A model generated the notes under the pieces. That model made no database searches. It was not told where the DNA came from and saw nothing but the letters and a program-made list of their open reading frames with translations. A stretch of DNA of 64,000 nucleotides from Acanthopleura granulata (Eukaryota > Mollusca > Polyplacophora > Chitonida > Chitonidae), in NCBI GenBank assembly GCA_016165875.1, contig JABBOT010000080.1:1615667-1679666 (forward strand), written 5' to 3'. Positions 35,232-46,505 of this stretch are shown here, in pieces. A program made the position numbers and the translations under genes. How positions within the stretch are numbered: the first letter of the stretch is position 1; each line of letters opens with the position of its first letter.

Positions 35232-38200
35232 GAAATCAAGATGATTAACATTTTGATTTGTAGAAGTAATGGAAGAACCTGAAAACTGAGCTAATCTCTG
35301 AACATTCCATGTTTTTCCATCAGCAGTTACGTAAATGTTTGGTCCAACTTTCCTAGTTATCTGTATGGGACTGGAAAATTTACTTTCACCCTTTGGAACA
35401 TGTCCAGTTCTTTTTAATCTAACTAAATCACCTGGTTTGAAGGTTTGTGATTTTGCACCTTTGCGTTAGTTGCTGTATGTAGTACTTTTTTCTTGTTTGG
35501 ATTCCACGCGTTTACGCACCATCCTCTCTTCATTAAAAACAGAAGACATAGTAGCATGGAAAACGTCTAACTTAGTTTTCATGTGACGATCATGGAATAA
35601 AACAGAAAGTTCAGCTCCAGTTGTGAGATGGGATGTACATCTGTAAACGGCTAAAAAAGCTCTGACTGACCTTTTGACTGGTAGTCCTAGAATCTTAGCA
35701 GTTTGAACAGCTTCACTGAGAACTTCATTAAAGCGTTCAATGTCTCCATTTCCTTCGGGATGATAAATGGCAGAATGAGTGTATTTGATGTTTCTATCTT
35801 TAAGAAAGGTTTCAAATTCATACGAATCAAACTGTGGTCCGTGGTCGGTAACAATTTCCTCTGGGAATCCCTCGCGAGAAAATACAGACGCTAGGAAGTC
35901 AGTTACTGAATCTGTTGTTGTACTTTGTGTAAAGTAAACTTCTGGCCATTTACTGTAATAATCTATCGCTGTAATGGCAAACCTATTCTCCTGAGAATGG
36001 TTTGGTCCTACGATGTCTATCCCTAGTTTAACCAAGGGCTAGTCGGTAATAGCTCAGGTTGCATCGGACCGTTGCGACAAATACTAGTTTTGTCATTCAT
36101 CTGACAAACAGAACCATTTCTGACAGCATCACGGACTTGTATGTCCATCTTAGGCCACCAAAACAATTGACGTAAACACCAACTCCTTGGTGTTCGGAAT
36201 GACCTAGTTCAATAACTCTGGCGGTTAGACATATAGGTACCACTACGCGCTCGTTTCGGTATACCACGTTATCTATCACCGACAACTCATTGCGTACGGA
36301 GAAGTATGGTTTTGCATCGTTTTCAACGAATTTTGCTTTGCTCGGCCATCCTTTTCGATATAGCCTTTAACAAGACCGCAAGACCTGTGTACAGCTGTAG
36401 CTTCAATCAATTCAGCTTTCGTGATGCTGGTATCTTGTAAGAGTATTTCACAGACACGATCGACTTCGCTATCAAAGTTGGTATTGCTACTGTCATTCAT
36501 TTCGGCAGGTAAACGAGACAGAACATCGGCTGCTTTATTTTGAGCACCAGGTTTGTATTGCACTGTGTAATCGTAATACAATCGCCTGGTGTTCCATCTA
36601 GCTTTCCGCATAGGTCTGTGACCTGAGCCTGACGTTGACAAGAGTGTAACCAGGGCTTGGTGGTCAGTTCTCAATGTGAACTTTCTATCCTACAGGTAGG
36701 TAGGCCATCTTTCTACAGCCCAAACGCAAGCTAAAGGATCGCTTTCTCCTACTGAGTAACATGATCATTTATGTGAGTCATGATCGCACCGATACCGTAA
36801 CCGGACGTGTCACTTGTCACGATCGCCTCACTATTCGGATCAAACAAAGAGAGGGCAGAGCTATTTATGATAGCCTCCTTGATATCGAGAAAAGCTTGGT
36901 TAGCTTTGGCTGTCCAGTTAAATGGTACTGTAGTTTGTGTATCTCCGATCGGTAGCACCAATGTAGCAAATTGGGGAACAAACTTTGCGTAAAACGACGC
37001 CAAACCTAAGAATGAACGAATTTGGTCTGAATTCGCAGTGATTCCCTTGGATCACTTCAGGACTTGGTTGGATACCTTCACTATCCACTACATGACCTAG
37101 CACCTGCATACTGGACGCACTAAATTCACATTTCGTGTTCAACTTGATACCCGCATCAGACAATCGCTTGAGTGTTTTGCGTAAATTTACATCATGATCA
37201 GCTTGAGCTTTATCTGACACAAAAATGTCATCAAAGTAACAGAAGACTCCAGGTAAATTACCTAAGACAGAATTAAGAAGCCTCTGAAAGCACGCTGGAG
37301 CAGATGCCAGTCCAAAACAGACAAGCTTGTATGTGAACAATCCCTCATGTGTAATGAAGGTGGTCAGATCACGACTTTCTTCAACTAACTCAAGTTGGTG
37401 ATAAGCTGGTCTGACATCAAGCTTAGAGAAAACTTTTCCCCCATGTAACCCAATGAGTAGCTCATCGATATTCGGTAATGGGTATTTCTCAACCACTATC
37501 GACTCATTTAATTTCCGCAAGTCGACACACGCATATTGCATCATTTTTCTTCCACGCCCCGACTATCGACGAGACCCATTCGGAAGCCTCCACGCGCTCA
37601 ATAACATTCTCCTGTTCAAGACGTTTTAACTCTTTCGCTACCTCAGCTCTAACGGCGTGTGGAAGTTATCCAAACTCTTGCTGCACAGGAGTCACGTTTG
37701 GTTTCAAATGTATTTTGTGTTTGTACCATGAAATCAGACCTAAACCATCTGTAAACACTTCTGGAAATTCAGACGGTATCGTACAGTCTGTGGCAGAGGA
37801 ATTTTGTTAGTGACAGTGTGTGGAGTATGTGTTACATCACTTGACCTACTTTCTGTACTTTGATCAGCCGAATGAGTAAGCGTGGTTTGTGTGGGCGTGA
37901 CATTGTGAGCAGCAAAAGATGACAACGTTTTCCCCTGAATGTTAATGCCTAATGCTTGAATTAAATCTTTAACCAGGAGTAGTAGAACCTTGTTTAACAA
38001 CACACCAGACAGCAAGCAAAAGATGACAACGTTTTCCCCTGAATGTTAATGCCTAATGCTTGAATTAAATCTTTAACCAGGTGTAGTAGAACCTTGTTTA
38101 ACAACACACCAGACAGCAGTAGCGCATTTTCCTTTGTACTGAACATTACATTCAAAACACCCAACAATTTCAGTGTTATCTGAGGTGTAGGATCTGAATG

Positions 38201-38450
38201 GTTCTTTGCACGGTTTTAAAGCATCATGCAGAAAGTACTTTGAGTAGAGTTTTATCATCATTGAACCATCAGAAGCAGAGTCAACTACCACAGTCACACT
38301 GACATTATTTACTTGTACGTCACACACAGTTTTTTTGGACAGGTGCTGCATTCTGCACGCCTAACACATCGAACGGGCAGTCGTCACAATCAACTTCTTG
38401 TACAACGTGTGCTGTTTTAGTTCGACAGACTGCGATATTGGGGTTTTTTT
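35232..38450 (-). pseudogene. Ty3/Gypsy LTR retrotransposon pol remnant (protease, RT, RNase H, integrase)
   Basis: Reading right to left, segments appear in Gypsy order. An aspartic protease core (VVVDSASDGS) lies at about 38351-38073. Reverse transcriptase at about 37680-37000 has VCFGLASAPACFQR and the catalytic YFDDIFVS. RNase H follows (TSDTSGYGIGAI, AVERW, LRTDHQALV). The integrase zinc-binding region is near 36230-36040, its core at 36035-35466 (GIDIVGP, TDHGPQF, EGNGDIERFN), and a C-terminal region runs to 35232. The element is dead: a frameshift near 37045, in-frame stops at 36692-36690 and 35468-35466, a frameshift between the integrase zinc region and core, and a 104-bp duplication across the end of the protease region. 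Gag and the 5' LTR are missing; the 5' end stops at an oligo-T run beside a SINE. Confidence 0.92.
37911..38118. repeat. 104-bp tandem duplication inside the Gypsy pol remnant
   Basis: agcaaaagatgacaac begins at 37911 and again at 38015, and both copies run to acaccagacagca. Only one difference is visible (aaccaggagt versus aaccaggtgt). Since 104 is not a multiple of three, the duplication shifts the reading frame. Near identity means it is recent relative to the decay of the rest of the element. Confidence 0.95.
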
Positions 38451-38499
38451 TTTTTTGTAAAATGTTGCTGTCTTGTATTCTGGAAAGTGGCCTCCGTGA

Positions 38500-38636
38500 C
38501 TCATTTTGTTAGCGCAGCGTAATGATCCAGGATCCTCTCACCAATGCCGTCGCTATGAGTTCAAGCCCAGCTGATGCTGGCGTTCTCTCCGGCCATACGT
38601 GGGAAGGTCTGCCAGCAACCTGCAGATCGTCGTGAG
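38500..38636 (+). mobile_element. SINE 5' half with tRNA-like head
   Basis: gttagcgcagcgtaatgatcc (A-box side), gagttcaagcccagctgatg (box B) and gccatacgtgggaaggtc match the 5' part. It ends at gcagatcgtcgtgag with no tail. It abuts the truncated Gypsy 5' end. Confidence 0.85.
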
Positions 38637-38731
38637 ATATAATATTTGACATTTGGGGTAGACTTTTCGATGTTTTGCCTACATGTTCCCTGTATTATCA
38701 TGCAATGGTTCTACTCTTGACGCCACTTTTG

Positions 38732-38791
38732 TGACGTCATCCAATTTATGCAGATGAGTCGGTTATAACACGTATATGGTTTATGACGTCA
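38732..38791. promoter_or_regulatory. Pair of TGACGTCA CRE sites upstream of the putative gene
   Basis: Two perfect 8-bp palindromes TGACGTCA occur at 38732-38739 and 38784-38791, 52 bp apart start to start, or about five helical turns. The first splice donor of the putative gene is about 70 bp downstream at 38859. This is the canonical CREB/CREM/ATF target. Use as a promoter is inferred. Confidence 0.5.
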
Positions 38792-38809
38792 TAAACGAGA
38801 CTGACACAG

Positions 38810-40596
38810 TGTCACAGCTTTGTGAAGAAAAGTAGCGTAGAGATCAGAGCTAGCTGAAGGTACGTTATACTGCATCAAAGTATGGCAACTAAGTTTATAA
38901 CACTTATAATGAAGATTTGATTTATTGATTTATTTGATTGGTATTTTACGCCGTACTCAAGAATATTTCACTTATACGACGGCGGCTAACATTATTGTGG
39001 GAGAAAACCGGGCAGAGCCCGGTGGAAACCCACGACCATCCGCAGTTTGCTGGCAGGCCTTCCCACGTACGGTCGGAGAGAAAGCCAGCATGAGCTGGGC
39101 TTGAACTCACAGCGACCGCATCGGTGAAAGGCTTTGGTCATTGCGCTGCGTTAGCGCGCTAACCTATAATGAAGAGTTCAGAGTGGTATATGTACATGGT
39201 ATGCCAAAGCTTTTGGTTTTAAAACTGTCGGAGTTTATGTCTATAGGGGCCTACGTATAAGATCTGTTTAATGTTGTTTTTCTTTCAGAGAAGTGCGAGG
39301 AAAATGGATACTAATTATTCAAGTGACGACGAATGGGGAACGGATATAGGTGTGTAAACTTGTCTAAATGGTGCATTTAATATCTCCAAGTATAAATCTG
39401 AAATGTTAATAACTCAAACTGTAGTATTTATATCCAAAATAGGACCCATTAACGAGGCAAAATCTTTACCGGTACCGAAATTAAGTTGTTAAACTACTCT
39501 TCATGAAATATGTAAGTGTTCACTTAAAGAACAAAGGAAGCCATGAAATTATATGACTAAATAGAGTTTAAATATGTACACGTATTATTTTGCGCAGCTA
39601 TGCTAAGCTGATTACTAAATTGATTGTTGAACTGAAAACAAAAACTGTGTATTGTGTGCTAACTTCTTAGTGCAATTTCTGCTTGTGGTTTGACTTCTAG
39701 TTATAAAGTTTAAAGTTTATTTGATGAGTCGTTCAACATATATCGAAGAAAAGCATTTGTCTTTTGTCGTCTTTGTCATCATTTTTCTATAAGTTTACGT
39801 TTAAATTAACGGCTTCTTCCACCTATTTGTCACCTGCATGAATATATGCATCTATTTGAAAAAAATACAGCAAGGGATAGAATACCTGTGGATTGTATGA
39901 TCAAGACTCCCAGTCAGTATTAAGTATAAGGAAGTATGCCCGACACTGTGGAAAGAAAGTCTTGAGTGGCCTGGAGTACTTTCTTCTACAGCGGACCATT
40001 TTATCCTCCTGCAGTATGTCACAATAAGCATGTTTAATTTGAAACTTTACCTGACTTCACGTAAATTCATTCTGCCTTCTTTGTAGGTTTCTCCTGTGAT
40101 GCCATCTTGAACTCTGAATGTAGCCTGGCTGCAGACACGAAGCAGATCCCCTGGAAGGCCTGATTTCCTCAGAAGACGACGCCCAAGGAAGCCTCTCTGA
40201 ACGGGACGCAGAGCACACCAGACCAGAGCCAGGGTACTAAGGCTGAGTCGGCAAAAACTCAATGCACAAAATATCACAGTACGTTCACGCATAATAAATA
40301 GGTTACTTTTATTATATGCTTCAAAGTTAAGCTTGACGTCCATGCATGTATCTTGTATGTGAGGTCATTAGACACATGCCTGAATAAACTTATATATAAA
40401 ACAAATGTCATTTGTCATCTTTTCAGAAGGTAGCATAGAGCTAGTTAATAGACCAAAGTTCTTCAACATTCTGGATTACGCGGGGACCAGACCATACAGT
40501 GTCGCATCCAGCTTCCAGAACCGCCAGAAACCTCAGAAAATGCCAGACTTCTCAGAGATAATGATTAAAAAGCCATCTACAGGAAATGTTAGTTAG
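38810..40596 (+). CDS. Putative small spliced gene of unknown family
   Basis: I do not recognise the product. A noncoding first exon would end at 38859 (ctgaag|gtacgt). Exon 2 is 39289-39349, with ATG at 39304, and ends gatatag|gtgtgt. Exon 3 starts at 40427 after cttttcag. The CDS 39304-39349 joined to 40427-40596 gives 71 aa with no membrane segment. It begins with acidic MDTNYSSDDEWGTD and contains RPKFFNILDYAGTRPYSVAS. Splice signals are good. After the TAG at 40594 the same frame stays open for 88 codons (to TGA at 40861), lysine-rich and hydrophilic. The gene may be longer through an unseen intron, a readthrough case or a pseudogene. AATAAA at 41298 could end the transcript. Intron 1 holds a full SINE. 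Confidence 0.45.
38915..39166 (-). mobile_element. Full-length SINE in intron 1 of the putative gene
   Basis: The copy is complete from the reverse tail (gatttatttgattggtattt) through aagaatatttcacttatacg, ccgggcagagcccgg, ccacgaccatccgcag and ttgaactcacagcgacc to the tRNA-like start gcgctgcgttagcgcgctaa. It is the best preserved full copy in the window. Confidence 0.92.
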
Positions 40597-41297
40597 GTCT
40601 TTCGGCGAGAAGCTGTGTCGAATGTTGAGCATGACAAACTACCCGAGAAGAACATTCGTCAAAAGCCTGTCACGTCGACTGATGAAAAGAACAAAACGAT
40701 ACAGGTTGCAAATGAAAAACTCTCTTCATACGGACATCATGCGGATGTTGATGTCAGAAGAGCAGGGAAAGAAATCAAGAGTGTGAAACCAGGAGGAAAA
40801 CCAAAAACGACAAAACAACCACATGAGTCAACCCTAAAGATGAAGACCACTGCGGACCATTGAGGAAAGCTCAAAAGCGCCCACAGGGATTAGGATCTTC
40901 AGGATGCGATCAGTGCTGGAAACTGCGAAAGGAAACCCAAAGGATTCCACCGTCTTGGAGCGACTCTCCGAGGACTGGGACGAAGTTTGCTCTTCGTGTT
41001 CTTAGCGTGTTCATCTGGTCCTTGTGGCGGGAAGGATCTGGTATCAGGCATTAACTGTCGCAAGGGGGGGGGGGGCTTGGATGTCGGACTTTGGGGCAGG
41101 AGGTGGTTGAGAAATGACGATGTCGGTGATGATCGAGAGATACCGACAGAAACCGACAGAAACCGACACTTTATCCGTGTTTAATCCCTAAAGCGGCATG
41201 TACTTGTTGAAAGATACATATATACGCTGATGTTATACATGTTTTTCTATCCAAATATAGGTTTTGGTCGTTGTTGTTTCGTTTTCCTTTGGTTATA

Positions 41298-41303
41298 AAT
41301 AAA
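41298..41303 (+). terminator. Candidate poly(A) signal
   Basis: AATAAA lies about 700 nt after the first in-frame stop of the putative gene and 435 nt after the end of the open extension. It is unconfirmed. Confidence 0.3.
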
Positions 41304-43300
41304 AATCAAATGAAAATACAGAGGGATTATTCTTATATTTTCCATGCACAAAGAACTGTGTGTTAACAACATGGGAACATTTCTGTGTCAGCGTTGTTTA
41401 TATAACCGAATTATCTGTTCGATCTGTGTGCCTGTTAATGTCTCTTGAGACTGAAAAGCAGGTAATAACAGGAACAAGGTGTTACACGCCTCTTTCCCAG
41501 TATAAATCTATATATCCCACCTGAGCAGTTTGTTGCTTCTTAATACACGTGTTTGCATTTGCATGACAGCTATTTGAGATTTGTTCGCCATGCTCGAGAC
41601 TATTTTAACTTTAATAACACGTGAAGACCACACTACATGCATTTTGAGGTAAGATCGCCTTGTGCAATTCCAACTCAATACATACCTGAAAGCTACTGGA
41701 CATTAAAACTGGACGTATATATATATGTATCGGTATTTCATCACTTGCCGTTCATTATTTTGGGATAGACTCAGCGTCAGCGTGTTGTGGTGAAACTGTG
41801 GCACATGTATGTCTGGTGTCTTGGACGTGGTACGACACTGAGCCAGCAACATATGAATATGCTGGCAGAATTGGGTAAGGCCCGCTGCAAGAAGACATTG
41901 TTGTGATAAGACCGATTTTTACAAAGTATCGGACAAAGGAACAGACTATGCTCCTCAAAATAAAGGAGATGTGGCGAATCGGCTCTCAGCTGAAGCCTTT
42001 ATACACTTTTATTACCTCTATAGATGTTATTACCCACTTCATTTCGATCTGTTTGGTGTTTGCCCTTATTTAGGGATGAAGAAATTTTTGTCCGAAAACG
42101 TAATTTGCACAGGGCTTATGTCTTACTGCCTCCCAAAAATTCAATTTATGTTTACATTGCTTCCAAAAATACATATGTCAACTAATATACACGGGAAAAA
42201 ATCACACCGAGTCAAGATATGGTGTGGCCAATTGCCGAAACCACGCGCTTGTTTTATGACCCGGTTCTGAGTTCGGTCAACCAATTGCCAGCGTACCATC
42301 TGACCTACTCCGCAACAGCCATGTGCCAAAAATTCCATCTTACCGCCTCATCTCCTGTAGATCTGAGTTTATCCTAACTAAATACCCAGAACGTGTACTG
42401 TGATTGTTCTTCAAATGTGGTAACTAAATTACAATCGCTTTGTTGCAGCTGAACCCCAATCAAACACCTGCCCGAGGGCACAAAGCCGACAACATGACGA
42501 AGATCTTGAACACACATCGTGCAACAATGGTGTTATTACCTCATTACTTCTTTACCCATACATCTATATAGCGACCCGTATGGGACAAAGACTAGGGCGC
42601 CTGTTAACGCACTATGGCAACTCGTGTCCTCGCTGAATAGGGAGTGATATCCAGTGATATAGACTATATACAGCTTAGGTCTGAATTGCTTTAAACATGC
42701 AGGAAAGGCTCCATACAATGCCATGTTTGTGTAATATCAGCACTATAGTTTATGTCACCTAATTAGAATGAAATGTTTCTCAGATTAAGAATCACCTGAA
42801 TTTAAGAAGTTAAGAGCCGAGAGGTATAATTCATTCTTGACAATTTCGACATCATTTCAGTGGTTTGGAAAGGTCACTGCTCAGTGGCAGGATGTTACAA
42901 AGAATTCGATATTTCGCATTACACACTTATGCTCTTTCAGTTGTAGCTATTTTTGAGATGAGATGTTTTCGTACGAATTCCTCTCTCATATTCGTTTGTC
43001 CAGACAAGTAATTAGCTTCCCAGAATGTTTGGAAATATCCGATTAGATTCAAATATTCTTTCGTCTTTTCAGAGAAGTTTTCAGTATCTTTGCCTTACTT
43101 AATGTTCATATTTGAGGGGTTTGCCATGGAAGTGCCCCGGAGCTTAAAAGAGGTAACAAGGACACTTGACTATAGCAGTAATCCTATTCGGTGAGATATC
43201 TCTTGGGATTAATCTTTACCTCTCACTGCAAATTTCCTCTGTGGACCTAATCTGAAATTTCACGGATTTCCCCAGAGTTGTGTAAAACAACAACACAAAT
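41304..43300. other. Gene-free stretch
   Basis: No protein family, tRNA or recognised repeat is visible. Open frames are short and lack domain motifs. Sequence at about 42900-43080 may be outer parts of the duplicated unit, but matches are too weak to call. Confidence 0.55.
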
Positions 43301-43554
43301 TAAATTCATTGCACTGGACTGATATTGTTAAACACTGTTATTATCCAAACCCATGTTCTGGAATTAAAGTCAAAACGTTTGCGGAAGCAAGAAGACGCCA
43401 TCTTCTTTTTCCCTCCCATGTGTAACATAACCAAGGGACGTTACTGGGCTAGATACCAGTCTGCTATTCATCATATCAGAAGACAAATCTTGTTTCCGCG
43501 GCTTAATCAGACAAAAGTTACGTCATCTACATCAATACGAATGAATTTATCGTG

Positions 43555-43578
43555 CGGGGGGTGGGGTGGGGTGGGAGG
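43555..43578 (+). other. G-rich tract with quadruplex-forming pattern
   Basis: Four G runs of three to six separated by single T (ggggggtggggtggggtggg) form a strong G-quadruplex motif near the start of copy A. Copy B lacks a comparable run at the aligned place. Confidence 0.6.
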
Positions 43579-45016
43579 AAATGCTACTTAAATGTTAAGA
43601 AGGCTCAATGGAATGGCATCTAATTCAGATACCGGGGCGATATACATAAAACATTAAGTTCATATTTAAATTAATGGATTTTGTAATAGGTTTTAGAAAG
43701 TGCAAATGAAACCCAACAAAATTAACATCGAAGCGAATTAACGCATGGAAATTCTCTCATTGTTTTATTATATCTTTCACAGGTATCCATATTTCATCGG
43801 AGAAATTGCACATATTTTATATTACAAAAAACATACTAGGCTGTAGAAATTACAGATCTTTAATTGAAAGAAAAATGCCTTATAAACAATAAATCGAATT
43901 AACACAAAGAAATTTCCTCATAGTTTTATTATATTTCCCACAGCCCTTCATATTTCATCGGTGAAATTCCATACGCTTGTGGATAAAAGGCCTTCTATAA
44001 ATTAAAATCGGAAACCATAAATCATACGGACTGAAATTGAATTGTGTTACATCCTGTGAATTGTTACGTAATAAAAATGGGCACATGTGTGTCTTTTGTA
44101 GCATTTTAGGAGCATTAATCAAGTTGGCGTTAGTGAGGCACAGGCCGGAGTTAAGTGGGCTCCAACGCTCAAAATACTCATTAGTCACCGCGGCTGTTGC
44201 CTCAATCATAAGTGTTTTTTTTTCTCGTCCAGCCTATAAGCGCTTTGCAGTCGGCACATGTAATTATTACTTCACACAGCCCGCGTTGGGAACTGTAATT
44301 ATGATGGGTTGTGGTGACCAGCGTATCATGACTGATCCAGTCATCAGAATATCGTGTAGATATATACCCGAAGAACGTCGGGTTGTCAAGATACATTGTA
44401 ACCCATTACCATCTGTACCTGATGGTCGCATGTGTGGGTTTAGTTCTAGTCCCTGATATTTTTATCAATACAACGTGTTGGCTTGTGTCTCCATTTCCTG
44501 GCAAATGTGGAGTATATATGCGACTTGGAACTGAGATACCGGAAAATACGTGTATAGTAGTTGCACATATAAAAAATCAGATGATATTACACGTTAGCTC
44601 CTGGTGCAATATAGTTCTTCTAGTGGCTGTTTCCGATCGAACGGGTGTCGCCTCCGGTTCATTGTAACACAGGCCTCAGAAACAGTGAGTACGGCGGAAT
44701 GTACAGATCCTCTGTCCAAACCTGTTATTCAACGTTCCGTTTAAAGATCTGTTGTGTCAAAAGTGACCATAGCAGATATAAGTATTATCGAAACGGCTGC
44801 CGCATGTTTTTGACTGTTCAGTTGTGGAAGACTACGGGTAAAGTTACCAGAGGAGGACAAGAAGGCTGAATCCGTCTGAATCATTTCGTTTCATGAGAGT
44901 CTGTGATTTTACCTCTCCTTGTCTGGCTACAAAAAGATTAAGATTTTTTGGCCGTCCAGAATCACACACACGGTGAGGAGAGGGGAATCCCCGCGGTATA
45001 ATTGTCATCATCCAGT

Positions 45017-45328
45017 AAGCGACCTTTACACATGGCCAATAAGAGTAACTGAGATGGTCATCTTAATGTACACTGTTAGAGGTGTCCTGTGCTGAAAGAC
45101 TATGTCTGCATTAAGCTTGTGGCACCTATGATTGATTCCCTAGGCCTGTACTCTTTAATACCGCATGCATGGTCTGGCCAGGCGACATACACGTAAATTA
45201 GGCCTGATGTAATTACCTACACGCTTGTACCATCGCTTCCATCTTGATTTATTCCGCCGTTCTGTATCGGTGGAATCAAGCCTGGCTGTATTTTACGAGG
45301 CGGTGTGGCGGTAAATCGTGAGGGATGC
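45017..45328. other. Highly conserved block of unit A
   Basis: The segment from aagcgacctttacacatgg to agggatgc matches copies B and C with few changes, while flanks are barely alignable. It contains the homeodomain-like palindrome gtaattac and a PBX-like tgattgat. All frames in it are broken, so conservation is not explained by coding. Confidence 0.7.
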
Positions 45329-45756
45329 CACCGGCCTGTTGCTGCAGCTGATCAATTGCCCATCGCTCTAATGGTCTGTGATAACGAACATCCGGCACTT
45401 TGTCATCCCAACCGTTTTCCGCTCAGACCTGGTGAACAAAATGTTGTTCTAAAAATGCACCAGCTCTGGCATTGAACCTCACAGTCCTATTACAATAGAT
45501 TTTGTTTGCTTTTCCCTTTGCGTATGGAATGGAGTTTTACTTCCGGTGTAGATTTCCTTTGGATTTGTGATTTTTCTGGATTCAGTGCTGTAACCACTAA
45601 AGTGTCTCAATTGTCTGTGGACTGTAAATGCAACATTTTCTGTTTGGGAACAATGCCTTAGCACCAAAGGGAGCACTGAAATAAAGAATATGTCAGCAAA
45701 ATGTTCGAGTTAATAGGTCATTTCAAACTCCCCTCACAAATGCATCTGGTGATGCA

Positions 45757-45983
45757 GGGTTTGTTTTTGATTCATTGGATTGGATTGAAGGTGCTTTTTC
45801 GGACTAAGACTGCCACATTTTTCATTCCAAGTGGCTATATGCTATATATATAGCCACTTCGAATGAAATGTGGCAGTCAAAGTCCGAAAAAGCACCTACA
45901 TATATAGCCACTTGGAATGAAAAAGGTGGCAGTCTTAGTCCGAAAAAGCACCTTAGAATCCAATGAATCAAAAACAAATCCTT
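45757..45983. repeat. Fold-back element with 80-bp arms and a third inverted internal copy
   Basis: The left arm (45757-45840) and right arm (45901-45983) are near-perfect inverted copies. Both carry the aaggtgctttttcgg, actaagactgcc and cattccaagtggctatat modules. A further right-oriented copy of the inner half lies at 45843-45897 (tagccacttcgaatg to gtccgaaaaagcacc). Changes are a few substitutions and one small indel. It could be a MITE or a locally rearranged palindrome. It lies just after the AATAAA of copy A. Confidence 0.9.
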
Positions 45984-46496
45984 AATCCCCGGTTCCATTC
46001 AAACCATTTACTTTACTGTCATCATGTGAGTCAACAAAAAGAAAAAGCAATTAAATCTGTAGCTTCTGAACTTTCATTTTACATATGGAAGGAAAAAACC
46101 TCATTTATATCGTGGTATGCACTTTATTGGTAGAAAAGCTATCAATGAAACGTTCATAATGTTTGAAACTAAAGCTCGTAAATGAAGACCCCACTACTAA
46201 GGGTGAACAGGTGTAGGGAACGCGGGTATAACCTGTCAGCGTGACCTCCCCTTACGTTCAGTACAGCTTTAATTTTAAGCCAAACCTTCGCTCTAACACT
46301 GCCGTGGAAATCGTCTGCTCAGGCAAGGGCAGTCCGATGAAATGTAAAAATCCCAGACACTTTAACGCTGATGTTTGAAAGACACTCACGCACTGCTGGA
46401 GCTCTGAGTTATTCTCGTCCTACGCTTATTATCTCAAGGATTATGTAACAGTGTTATTGATGGTGAAGGTCTCGTTAAAATTTCACAACTTGTCAG

Positions 46497-46505
46497 TATA
46501 AAAAG
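46497..46505 (+). promoter_or_regulatory. TATA-like box in the start-side block of copy B
   Basis: TATAAAAAG follows the conserved ttcacaacttgtcag and precedes taatcatgacggcgc. The same box in the same setting occurs in copy D, while copy C has degraded gtatatttgg. The arrangement resembles a core promoter, but no transcript is known. Confidence 0.4.

Larger units (their letters stand above)
43325..45690 (+). repeat. Large duplicated unit, copy A
   Basis: This is the first of four diverged copies. Shared landmarks are a gaaattccata stretch (43964), gttacgtaataaaaatg (44062), aatcaagttggcg (44117), gggtttagttctag (44438), the conserved block at 45017-45328, and AATAAA at 45680. Copy B repeats them in order about 3.2 kb on. 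Open frames of 139 and 94 codons within it are not kept in other copies, so I do not call a protein. Confidence 0.7.

Noticed and set aside
40086..40221. Extra exon of the putative gene after ctttgtag at 40086
   Set aside because: Every acceptor and donor phase tried gave an early stop or broke the frame into exon 3.
44037..44667. Open frames of 139 and 94 codons in duplicated copy A
   Set aside because: Aligned positions in copies B-D carry stops and frameshifts, so there is no sign of protein selection.
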